The translations under genes were made by a program, and so were the position numbers. A model generated the notes under the pieces. The model was not told the DNA's origin. It made no database searches and saw only the letters and a program-made list of their open reading frames with translations. A DNA stretch of 64,000 bases from positions 62,001-126,000 of the forward strand of contig CANRGX010000003.1 in assembly GCA_947630215.1 (NCBI GenBank), in the 5' to 3' direction. The DNA comes from an uncultured Eisenbergiella sp. GTDB lineage: Bacteria > Bacillota > Clostridia > Lachnospirales > Lachnospiraceae. Positions 57,595 through 64,000 of this stretch are shown piece after piece; position 1 is the first letter of the stretch, and each line of letters begins with the position of its first letter.

Positions 57595-58296
57595 TTAGCT
57601 CTCCTTTCTGGTGTTGCCGACAACATCCATAAAGACGCGCTCCAAATCGAGATTCTTGTGGATCTCACCTTCGTAGCCCAATTTTCCGTTTGAGAGAATA
57701 CCAATGTGATCTGCAATCAGCTCAACATCTGACAAAATATGACTGGATAAAATGACGGTCATTCCTTTCGTCGGGAAAGAGCGAATCAGCTCACGCAGAT
57801 CCCAAATCCCGATAGGATCCAATCCGTTTGCCGGCTCGTCAAGAATCAGAAGTTTTGGCCGGGCCAGTAATGCGAGGGCAATGCCAAGGCGCTGTTTCAT
57901 ACCGAGGGAGAATTGTCCTGCCTTCTTTTTGCCGGTATTTTGCAACTGCACGATTTCGAGCACTTCCCGGATCCGGCTTTCCGACAAATTCAGCGCGAGT
58001 GTCCTCGCTTTAAGATTTTCATAGGCCGTTAAATTTTCGTATAGCGGAGGCGCTTCAATCAGAGCCCCAATGTTATCCAAATCCCTGCGGCTCCACGGGT
58101 GCCCGTCAAATTCTATCTTGCCGGATGTTGGACGCAGAATACCCGTAATCATCTTCAGGATTGTAGACTTTCCTGCTCCGTTTGGCCCCAGCAACCCGTA
58201 AACAGAGTTTTTTTGAATGTGGATGTCCACATTGTTTACCACAATTTGCCCTTTGAATTTTTTGCAGAGGTCTGCGGTTTCCAAAATCATATCCAT
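57595..58296 (-). CDS. lantibiotic-immunity ABC ATP-binding protein (LanF/MutF type)
   Basis: 233 residues. ETADLCKKFKGQIVVNNVDIHI, Walker A GLLGPNGAGKSTILKMI, the E-loop segment IGALIEAPPLYENLTAYENLK (Glu in place of the usual Q-loop Gln, characteristic of LanF), signature FSLGMKQRLGIALAL, Walker B LLILDEPANGLDP. First gene of the cassette; AAGGAGGAAAC ribosome site. No structural lantibiotic, LanB, LanC or LanM is present, so this is resistance or immunity without production. Confidence 0.92.
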   Translation of the reverse strand: MDMILETADLCKKFKGQIVVNNVDIHIQKNSVYGLLGPNGAGKSTILKMITGILRPTSGKIEFDGHPWSRRDLDNIGALIEAPPLYENLTAYENLKARTLALNLSESRIREVLEIVQLQNTGKKKAGQFSLGMKQRLGIALALLARPKLLILDEPANGLDPIGIWDLRELIRSFPTKGMTVILSSHILSDVELIADHIGILSNGKLGYEGEIHKNLDLERVFMDVVGNTRKES

Positions 58297-58323
58297 ATAC
58301 TTGTTTCCTCCTTGTGGATGGTG

Positions 58324-58378
58324 TGATTATAATAGCGCACAATTTTGAAGATTCCATGGAGATTGTAAAAATGAAGGG
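58324..58378 (-). promoter_or_regulatory. immunity cassette promoter with possible response-regulator repeats
   Basis: TATAAT (minus strand, about 58328-58333) has no good -35 box. Upstream, ATGGAA-N-TTCAA-like and ATGGAACATTGAAC-like segments (up to about 58420) repeat in the same direction, as expected for an activator-dependent OmpR-family promoter. Confidence 0.35.
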
Positions 58379-58439
58379 CCAGAGCTTGTCTGTCCTTGCC
58401 AGTTCAATGTTCCATTTTATAGAACTGTTGCATAATTTG

Positions 58440-58468
58440 TTGACAATTGTGATACAATATAGCATAAT
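58440..58468 (+). promoter_or_regulatory. promoter of the Phd-PIN module
   Basis: TTGACA, 17-bp spacer, CATAAT; divergent from the immunity cassette. Confidence 0.7.
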
Positions 58469-58486
58469 AGTTATGAGGTGACAGAT

Positions 58487-58774
58487 ATGAATTTTTACAC
58501 GGTACGAGATTTAAGAACTACTCCAAAGAGTATATGGGAGAATCTTTCTTCCGACGGCGAAGTTGTCATTACGAACAATGGCAAACCGACGGCGCTTTTG
58601 ATTGATATTGCGGAGGGCGGTTTTGAGGAAACCGTAAAAGCGGTCAGACAGGCAAAGGCAATGCTTGCCTTTAATTCTATGCGTATGAAAGCTGCAGAAA
58701 ACGGCTATATGGCTGATGAGGAAATCGAAGCCGAAATATCCGCTGCGCGCCGGGGAGATGGATCATGCTTGTAG
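58487..58774 (+). CDS. Phd/YefM-family antitoxin
   Basis: 95 residues. FYTVRDLRTTPKSIWENLSSDGEVVITNNGKPTALLIDI is the Phd DNA-binding fold; the rest is a helical toxin-binding tail (EETVKAVRQAKAMLAFNSMRMKAAENG). The ATG at 58487 follows GAGGTGAC. Ends 10 bp inside the PIN toxin gene. Confidence 0.88.
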   Translation: MNFYTVRDLRTTPKSIWENLSSDGEVVITNNGKPTALLIDIAEGGFEETVKAVRQAKAMLAFNSMRMKAAENGYMADEEIEAEISAARRGDGSCL

Positions 58775-59157
58775 TGATTGACACAAATGTTCTTGTATCT
58801 GCTTTGTGGTCAAGGAATGGCGCTCCTGCAAGGGTTTTAAGTCTGATCATAAACGGAGGTCTTATCCCCTGTTATGATTACAGAATTTTAAGCGAGTACA
58901 AGGAAGTTTTAACCAGACCGAAATTCAAATTCACGGGCGGTGAGGTGAATGCTCTGCTGGATTGGATTGCAGATACCGGACGTAGTGTGGTTGCGGAACC
59001 GCTCAATGTTGATTTCTCAGATGAAGCGGACAAAAAGTTTTATGAGGTCGCAAAGTTTTGCGGTGCAAAGCTGATTACGGGAAATATCAAACATTTTCCA
59101 AAGGATAACACGGTTTTGACTGTTTCAGATTTTTTGGAACAATATCCTTTAAAGTAA
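58765..59157 (+). CDS. PIN-domain toxin (putative ribonuclease)
   Basis: 130 residues. PIN fold of the COG1569 type: MLVVIDTNVLVSALWSRNGAPARVL with the first catalytic Asp; the Glu in ILSEYKEVLTRPKF; and DEADKKFYEVAKFCGAKLITGNIKHFP with later acidic residues. Paired with the overlapping Phd antitoxin. It appears complete, unlike the PIN remnant at 11800. Confidence 0.9.
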   Translation: MLVVIDTNVLVSALWSRNGAPARVLSLIINGGLIPCYDYRILSEYKEVLTRPKFKFTGGEVNALLDWIADTGRSVVAEPLNVDFSDEADKKFYEVAKFCGAKLITGNIKHFPKDNTVLTVSDFLEQYPLK

Positions 59158-59165
59158 AACGAAAA

Positions 59166-59198
59166 AAACGGCATGGCATCCAGGCTGTGCCGTTTTTT
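59166..59198 (+). terminator. intrinsic terminator after the PIN toxin
   Basis: ACGGCA and TGCCGT pair around an internal TGGC..GCTG step, followed by six T. Confidence 0.8.
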
Positions 59199-59243
59199 AT
59201 CTTTACTACTATATTTTTTAAGGTATTTATAATAATTTAGTAC

Positions 59244-59272
59244 TTGACAATACATAATAGTGGGAATAAAAT
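59244..59272 (+). promoter_or_regulatory. promoter of padR-HAAS operon
   Basis: TTGACA, 17-bp spacer, TAAAAT, 37 bp before the PadR start; probably autoregulated, though no clear ATGT/ACAT dyad is seen. Confidence 0.8.
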
Positions 59273-59309
59273 AGACAAAAAGGCAGAAAAAGGACGGGAA
59301 AGGCGCAGT

Positions 59310-59636
59310 ATGAACGCACAGTTTAAAAAAGGAGTTCTGGAGCTGATCGTGCTGGAATCGGTGCGCTGCCGGGATATGTACGGCTACGAGTTGGTAGAGG
59401 AGGTTTCCCGGGTGGTAGATGTGAACGAGGGAACCATCTATCCGCTGCTCAAGCGGCTGACCAATGAGCGGTATTTCGAGACATATCTGCAAGAGTCCAC
59501 AGAGGGCCCGCCCCGCAAATATTATCACATTACGGCGGCGGGTATCCTGTACCGGGATACGCTGAAGAAGGATTGGGTCACTTTTTCCGGAAGGGTGAAC
59601 GCGTTTCTGGAAGACCAGAAAAGAGGACAGGCATGA
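59310..59636 (+). CDS. PadR-family transcriptional regulator
   Basis: 108 residues. Winged helix: FKKGVLELIVLESVRCRDMYGYELVEEVSRVVDVNEGTIYPLLKRLTNERYFETY, then PPRKYYHITAAGILYRDTL. The short form (PadR-s2). ATGA overlap with the next gene, a HAAS-domain membrane protein, a very common pair in Firmicutes in which the regulator responds to envelope or multidrug stress. Confidence 0.93.
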   Translation: MNAQFKKGVLELIVLESVRCRDMYGYELVEEVSRVVDVNEGTIYPLLKRLTNERYFETYLQESTEGPPRKYYHITAAGILYRDTLKKDWVTFSGRVNAFLEDQKRGQA

Positions 59637-61102
59637 ACAAGGCGGAATTTTTGGAAAGGCTGGACAGCCGGATCGCGGTTTTAACGGAGTCCGAGCGCAA
59701 GGACATTCTGGACGAATACGCGCAGCATATCGATATGAAGATGGCGGAGAATTTGTCCGAACAGGAGGCTATCGAGGAGTTCGGGGACATGGACGATTTG
59801 GCGGCGGATATCCTGGAGGCCTATCATGTGCGGGCCGATTTCGGAAGACAGGAAGAACCGGAGCGGAAGCGCATGGCCGGGCAGAAGCTCTCCCTTTGGC
59901 TTGCGAAGGGGAAAGCCGCCCTAAAGGGCGCCGCCGGGGCAACGGGAAGGGGCTGCAGGAAGCTGTGGGCCTGCTTTGCCGGCTTTTTTTCCTGGATAGG
60001 CAGAGGATGCAAAAAGGCGGCCCTGCATCTGGCTCACCTTGGCCGGACGGTCTTTTCCCGGAAGGACCGGGCGGGGGAAGACGGACAAAAGACGCCAAAA
60101 GAGAGCCCGGAAGGAAACCGGGAGCAGCGGTCTATAGCGGATAGGCCGGACCGCAGGAGAGACGGGAGAGAAGGAGAAACATACGACACACAAGAGGAGG
60201 AGAAAGCCATGAGGAAAAGCGCATCTGTCTGGGAGGGTCTGAAAAAAGGCTGGCGCGCCTGCGTGAGAGGCTGCGCGCGGTTCCTTCATTTCTGCTGGAA
60301 CGTCTTCGTCTGGTGCGCGGTCACTGCCATAAACTGCGCCTGCGTCTGCGTAGGGCTTCTGATGTGCGGATTTTTCTGTGTGGCGCTGTTTTGCCTGGGG
60401 ACGCTGGCGGTTCTTTTGCTGCAGGGATATCCGCTGTGCGGCGTCACGCTGGGCTTTCTGGGACTGGTGCTGTGTCTGGGGACGCCGGCCGTCTTTTGCT
60501 TCACGCTGCGGATCAAGCGCAAAACAGAAGCGCTGCCTTCCCAAACAGAGCCCAATTCCGTTTCCAAAAGACGCCGGCTGTGGCTGGTTCTGACGGGATT
60601 GTTCGCGGTGGGGGTGCTGCTTGGAGGGATTGGGACAGGAATCGCCTTTGGAGAATACACCTCGCTGGAATATACCGGTCAGATTCTGGTGGGAGAAATG
60701 GAGACGAAGACATTGGACTTTTCCTATACGCCGGAGGAAGGAAAGAAGCTGATGCTGGCCTACTGCGACGGCGGCGACCGGGACAGGGCGACGCTGGTGG
60801 AGCAGGACAGTACGGTTCCGCAGGATGTGATCCGTTACCAGGTGACCTATAACCGGGAAACGATTCAGCCGTATCTGTATTATGCGCAGGCGGAGAACGG
60901 GGAAGAAGGTCTGACCGGCGTGCTCTATCTGCGGCGAAACGACAGCGGGGACGACTTCGGCCTGTTTATGAAGTATAAGGATCGGATGCTGTCTTTGCTG
61001 CGGGAAAAGAAGCTGGCCGAATACCGGACGGCCGGGGTTACGGACATCCGCGTTCTGGTGCATCCTTCCATGATGGAATATCTGGAGGATCGGACGAGAT
61101 AA
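59633..61102 (+). CDS. HAAS/DUF1700-domain membrane protein
   Basis: 489 residues. Residues 1-~75 are a HAAS domain (MNKAEFLERLDSRIAVLTESERKDILDEYAQHIDMKMAENLSEQEAIEEFGDMDDLAADIL). A long basic, Gly/Lys/Arg-rich linker to ~200 follows, then two hydrophobic spans near 225-300 (VWCAVTAINCACVCVGLLMCGFFCVALFCLG and LGFLGLVLCLGTPAVFCF) and another near 325-345, and a ~130-residue C-terminal domain outside the cell. The linker is unusually long for the family. Works with the PadR partner; function otherwise unknown. Its transcript ends in the BlaI operator hairpin. Confidence 0.85.
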   Translation: MNKAEFLERLDSRIAVLTESERKDILDEYAQHIDMKMAENLSEQEAIEEFGDMDDLAADILEAYHVRADFGRQEEPERKRMAGQKLSLWLAKGKAALKGAAGATGRGCRKLWACFAGFFSWIGRGCKKAALHLAHLGRTVFSRKDRAGEDGQKTPKESPEGNREQRSIADRPDRRRDGREGETYDTQEEEKAMRKSASVWEGLKKGWRACVRGCARFLHFCWNVFVWCAVTAINCACVCVGLLMCGFFCVALFCLGTLAVLLLQGYPLCGVTLGFLGLVLCLGTPAVFCFTLRIKRKTEALPSQTEPNSVSKRRRLWLVLTGLFAVGVLLGGIGTGIAFGEYTSLEYTGQILVGEMETKTLDFSYTPEEGKKLMLAYCDGGDRDRATLVEQDSTVPQDVIRYQVTYNRETIQPYLYYAQAENGEEGLTGVLYLRRNDSGDDFGLFMKYKDRMLSLLREKKLAEYRTAGVTDIRVLVHPSMMEYLEDRTR

Positions 61103-61109
61103 AAAAGGG

Positions 61110-61138
61110 TTGACAGAACCGTCTAATGCCGTTAGACT
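61110..61138 (+). promoter_or_regulatory. blaI-blaR1 promoter
   Basis: TTGACA, 17-bp spacer, TAGACT. The -10 box is part of the first BlaI palindrome, so repressor binding would block RNA polymerase directly. Confidence 0.85.
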
Positions 61139-61171
61139 ATATATTGTCTAACGACATTAGACGGCTTTTTT
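61119..61171 (+). promoter_or_regulatory. twin BlaI operators that also form a terminator hairpin
   Basis: Two palindromes, GTCTAATGCCGTTAGAC (61121-61137) and GTCTAACGACATTAGAC (61146-61162), share GTCTAA/TTAGAC half sites 25 bp apart. In RNA the two fold together into one 19-bp stem with a single mismatch, followed by CTTTTTTT, which would end the HAAS gene transcript. One sequence thus serves as operator and terminator. Confidence 0.85.
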
Positions 61172-61215
61172 TATAGACAGAAAGATGGAACAGGAAAGGG
61201 AAAGGAAGGGGAGAG

Positions 61216-61584
61216 ATGGAACCTTATAAGCTGGGAGAGATGGAGGAGCGGTTCGCGGAGCTGATCTGGGAGCACGCGCCGGTGCGTTCGGGAGAGCTGA
61301 CCAGGCTCTGTGAAGCGGCCTTTTCCTGGAAGCGGACGACCACCTATACGATGCTCAAGCGGCTCTGCGACCGGGGGCTGTTTGCCAATGAAAACGGCAC
61401 GGTGACGGTACGCATGAGCCGGGAGGACTTTCAGAGCGCCAGGGGAGAGCAGTTTATCCGGGAGAATTTTGAAGACTCCCTGCCGCTGTTCGTGGCGGCC
61501 TTTGCGAAAAAGCGCAGGCTGCGGGAGGAGGAGATCCGGATGCTGAAAAGCTTGATTGATGCCTATGAGGAGGAAAAGCCATGA
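61216..61584 (+). CDS. BlaI/MecI/CopY-family repressor
   Basis: 122 residues. Winged helix: LGEMEERFAELIWEHAPVRSGELTRLCEAAFSWKRTTTYTMLKRLCDRGLFANENGTVTV, then a C-terminal dimerisation helix pair that in BlaI is cleaved or released on signal. GGAAGGGGAGAG ribosome site. It overlaps the BlaR1-like gene by ATGA. Presumably binds the GTCTAA..TTAGAC palindromes. Confidence 0.93.
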   Translation: MEPYKLGEMEERFAELIWEHAPVRSGELTRLCEAAFSWKRTTTYTMLKRLCDRGLFANENGTVTVRMSREDFQSARGEQFIRENFEDSLPLFVAAFAKKRRLREEEIRMLKSLIDAYEEEKP

Positions 61585-64000
61585 TGCTGACCCGCCTGTT
61601 TATCCGGATCCTGAATATGAGCGTGACGGCGGGACTGATGATCCTGGCCGTTTTGGTGCTGCGGCTGCTGTTGAAAAGGGCGCCTCGGATCTTTTCCTAT
61701 GCGCTGTGGGCCGTGGTGCTGTTTCGTCTACTTTGTCCGATCTCTTTTGAGAGCGGTTTTTCCTTGCTGGGTATGCTGCGTGCGCCTACAGCGGAAAGCG
61801 GGTCGGTGGAATATATTTCTCCGGAGTTGGGAGAGACGCCTCCTGCGGTAGAATATACTGCCGGAAAGAATGCCCCGGGACAGGAAACGACGGACTTTGA
61901 CGGCGGAATGGAAGCAGGGAAGAAGGGGAAAACCTGGCAGACGGTTCTGTCCGTGGGAAGCTGCATCTGGCTGCTGGGAGCCTTGGGGATGCTGTTTTAC
62001 GGGGTGGTTTCTTATGGACGGCTTTCCTATCGGCTGCGTGGGGCAAAAGAAATCTCTGTGATGCGGTGTGGAGGAAAAAGGATCCGGATCCGCTGTGGCG
62101 GCATGGCGGCCACCCCCTTTGTGCTGGGCTTTTTGCGGCCCTGTATCTATCTGCCCGAGGGACTGCCCCAAAAGGATCTGGAATATATTCTGCTCCACGA
62201 GCGCATCCATATTTGCAGGGGAGATCTGCTGACCCGGGCGGGGGCCTGGCTGGCGCTTTGTCTGCACTGGTTTCATCCGCTTGTGTGGCTGGCCTTTTTT
62301 CTCAGCGAACAGGATATGGAAATGTCCTGTGACGAAGCTGTGATCCGCCGGATTGGAAGCGCGGTAAAAAAAGACTACTCTATGTCCCTTTTGTCGCTGG
62401 CGTCGGGCAGGCGGATCACGGCAGGGATCCCGCTGGCCTTCGGAGAAGGGGAGCCGGGCAGAAGGATCAAAAACGTACTGCGATACAAAAAGCCTGCCTT
62501 CGCGCTGGCTGCCGCAGCGCTGGCCGCCTGTGTGCTGGCCGCCGTCTTTTTGCTGGGCAATCCCGAAAACCGGGGAAAGAAAACGCAGGATCAGATCTTT
62601 TACGGTGTGATTGAGGCCGTGGCAGAATCCGGCGGCGGTGTGGTTTTGGTGCCGCAGATCGGCGAGATGGAGATCCCGGAGGCCGAAACCGTGGAACCCT
62701 ATATTGAAATGGATTTTTCGGGCCTGGAGGAAGGACAGTTGGTGCGGATCGTCTTTTCGGGCGGGGAGGCGGCAGAGATTTTGGGAACCGATCCGGGCAG
62801 GTTTTCCCGGAAAGCCGATTCGATCCAGGTGATGGGCGTGGGCTTTGCCATGCGGCCCCTGCCCGATGGAACGTATCTCTTTGCGGTGCCGCTTGGCATG
62901 GCGCGGGAGGCGCAGGCGGGGGACACCTTACGGATCTATCATGCCGTGCTGGAAGAAGGAGATCTGATGGAGGATTACCATTTGTTCCTGCTGGAGTCTC
63001 CGGAAAAGATTGCCACCAAGCTGTTGGCGGAGACGAAGGTGACGGAGGTAGACGCAGAGAATTTCCACATCTGGGTGACTTTATCCGGGGAAGCGGCCAA
63101 TACCTTCCTCTCGGAGTTTGGCTTTGGCGTCTCTTGCGAGCGGGAGGCGGGAGAACAGACCGGATCGGGGGAGGAGGAGGCAAAAGAACCGCAGAACCTG
63201 ACCCGGGAAATGGAACTGACGGGCGAGGTGCCGGACGGTATCTACTGGGTATACGCCAGATCTCTCAGCTACAGCGCGCGCTGCTTTGACCGCTATGTGA
63301 CAGACGCATCTTTAGAGGAGCAGGACAGAGTCACGCTGCTTCCTGCCTTTGCAGAAGACTGTGTGTTTCTGGTAAACCGCGAGATGGACAGCGTCCGCTT
63401 TGAGAAAGTCGGATTTGAGGAATTTGCCGATCTGATGACAAAGGCTCTTGCCCAAACGAGCGTGCCCGTACGGTGCACCTTTCAAAACAACCTGATTGTG
63501 GAGGCACAGCTGATGAGTTCCTATCTGGACAAGGGGATTTCCTATATGCCCCTGACAGAGGGATCTTCCTGGATCGAAGACATCTGTGAAGACCAGGGCA
63601 GGACGTTGGAAGATGTGCTGGAGGAATTCTATGAACTGGCGCGGACAGTGGAGGCAGACGTCTCCGACGCGCCGGGGATGGAACGCCTTGAAATTTATCG
63701 GGGCAATCTCGGAGACGGGGACAGCGGCGTGCTGCTTTTCTACGATGCCGCCCGTCGTCTGCTGCATATCGAGACTGCCCATTGCGCGCGGGCCGGATGG
63801 GCCAATCTCTATGTGGGAGAACTGGACAAAACGCCTTTTATACTGAACGTGCACATCGAAGACCGGGACGATTACGGAGAGTATTGGTATCAGGTGTACC
63901 GACTGGGGGAGACCGGAACGCTGCAACAGATCGCAGGATCGGATTTTGTGTGGCGAAACGATATCCGTTCTTACGACGACGGCCTGTTCCATGAATGGGC
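61581..64000 (+). CDS. BlaR1/MecR1-family M56 sensor protease, 3' partial
   Basis: At least 806 residues; the frame is open at the window end. Membrane helices near 14-30, 37-55, 120-140 and 232-250, with the zinc protease motif HERIH (HEXXH) in LEYILLHERIHICRGDLLTRAG and LSEQDMEMSCDEAVIRRIG after it. A further helix near 310-330 (FALAAAALAACVLAAVFLLG) leads to an extracellular region of at least 470 residues with no penicillin-binding SxxK domain evident. It likely senses an outside signal and relieves BlaI repression; the ligand is unknown. Overlaps blaI by 4 bp. Confidence 0.88.
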   Translation, partial: MMLTRLFIRILNMSVTAGLMILAVLVLRLLLKRAPRIFSYALWAVVLFRLLCPISFESGFSLLGMLRAPTAESGSVEYISPELGETPPAVEYTAGKNAPGQETTDFDGGMEAGKKGKTWQTVLSVGSCIWLLGALGMLFYGVVSYGRLSYRLRGAKEISVMRCGGKRIRIRCGGMAATPFVLGFLRPCIYLPEGLPQKDLEYILLHERIHICRGDLLTRAGAWLALCLHWFHPLVWLAFFLSEQDMEMSCDEAVIRRIGSAVKKDYSMSLLSLASGRRITAGIPLAFGEGEPGRRIKNVLRYKKPAFALAAAALAACVLAAVFLLGNPENRGKKTQDQIFYGVIEAVAESGGGVVLVPQIGEMEIPEAETVEPYIEMDFSGLEEGQLVRIVFSGGEAAEILGTDPGRFSRKADSIQVMGVGFAMRPLPDGTYLFAVPLGMAREAQAGDTLRIYHAVLEEGDLMEDYHLFLLESPEKIATKLLAETKVTEVDAENFHIWVTLSGEAANTFLSEFGFGVSCEREAGEQTGSGEEEAKEPQNLTREMELTGEVPDGIYWVYARSLSYSARCFDRYVTDASLEEQDRVTLLPAFAEDCVFLVNREMDSVRFEKVGFEEFADLMTKALAQTSVPVRCTFQNNLIVEAQLMSSYLDKGISYMPLTEGSSWIEDICEDQGRTLEDVLEEFYELARTVEADVSDAPGMERLEIYRGNLGDGDSGVLLFYDAARRLLHIETAHCARAGWANLYVGELDKTPFILNVHIEDRDDYGEYWYQVYRLGETGTLQQIAGSDFVWRNDIRSYDDGLFHEW

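Overview
The window is a stretch of GC-rich Firmicute chromosome. The gene content (dgt-dnaG-rpoD-trmK order, a T-box on asnB, DUF1653 and DUF4125 proteins, many ATGA-coupled genes, canonical TTGACA/TATAAT promoters with 17-bp spacers, class A RNase P RNA) points to a gut-type Clostridia, most likely Lachnospiraceae. That assignment is inference from family content, not from a 16S gene.

Layout. (1) 1-5750: the 3' end of an unusual leucine-synthase-type domain fused to an AraC DNA-binding domain, then carAB and pcp on the minus strand. (2) 5850-10120: Asn T-box plus asnB, then a cellobiose/mannobiose 2-epimerase with an intracellular GH26 mannanase. (3) 10110-12250: a small graveyard holding an AlbA_2-type regulator broken by an internal deletion, a probable group II intron 3' remnant, and an AbrB antitoxin whose PIN toxin survives only as a tail. 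(4) 12400-20790: small hypothetical and DUF1653 genes, a cytosolic 5'-nucleotidase, an in-frame SfsA-MutY fusion, a GT2 glycosyltransferase and a second, stand-alone carB. (5) 20930-26860: an envelope-lipid group (DedA, GT4, YegS-type lipid kinase, PAP2), a tiny Cys-rich protein, glyA and traX. (6) 26880-31190: ACT protein, hom, an ApgM-type phosphotransferase likely acting as homoserine kinase, and lysC, i.e. the aspartate-to-phosphohomoserine branch. (7) 31310-37190: a MacB-like ABC exporter with a large extracellular CARDB-like partner, a candidate structured RNA, and a divergent GH3 enzyme. (8) 37230-38960: two tRNA-Leu genes separated by a 1.4-kb island with att-like repeats, carrying a small hydrophobic toxin-like peptide and a yefM-yoeB module. 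(9) 39040-46800: DUF4125, dgt-dnaG-rpoD-trmK, a nucleoside kinase and rnpB. (10) 46860-54060: two CobW/G3E GTPases, YlmH, a PF06541 membrane protein, a zinc-type ABC importer and a ZIP transporter, which looks like a metal homeostasis region. (11) 54090-59200: an AT-richer insert with an orphan lantibiotic-immunity cassette (ABC FEG plus two-component RK) and a Phd-PIN toxin-antitoxin pair. (12) 59240-64000: PadR with a HAAS/DUF1700 membrane protein, then BlaI-BlaR1 with a twin-palindrome operator; BlaR1 runs off the end.

The core genes cover pyrimidine/arginine precursor supply, Asp-family amino acids, replication initiation and transcription. The accessory islands (10.1-12.2, 37.4-38.8, 54.1-59.2 kb) are visibly AT-richer, carry toxin-antitoxin modules or their remains, and break the otherwise tight gene packing. 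The most novel items are the LeuA-type regulatory domain fused to AraC, the SfsA-MutY fusion, the unidentified transcript at 35.4-35.8 kb, and the tRNA-Leu island with an outward promoter reading into the displaced second tRNA gene.
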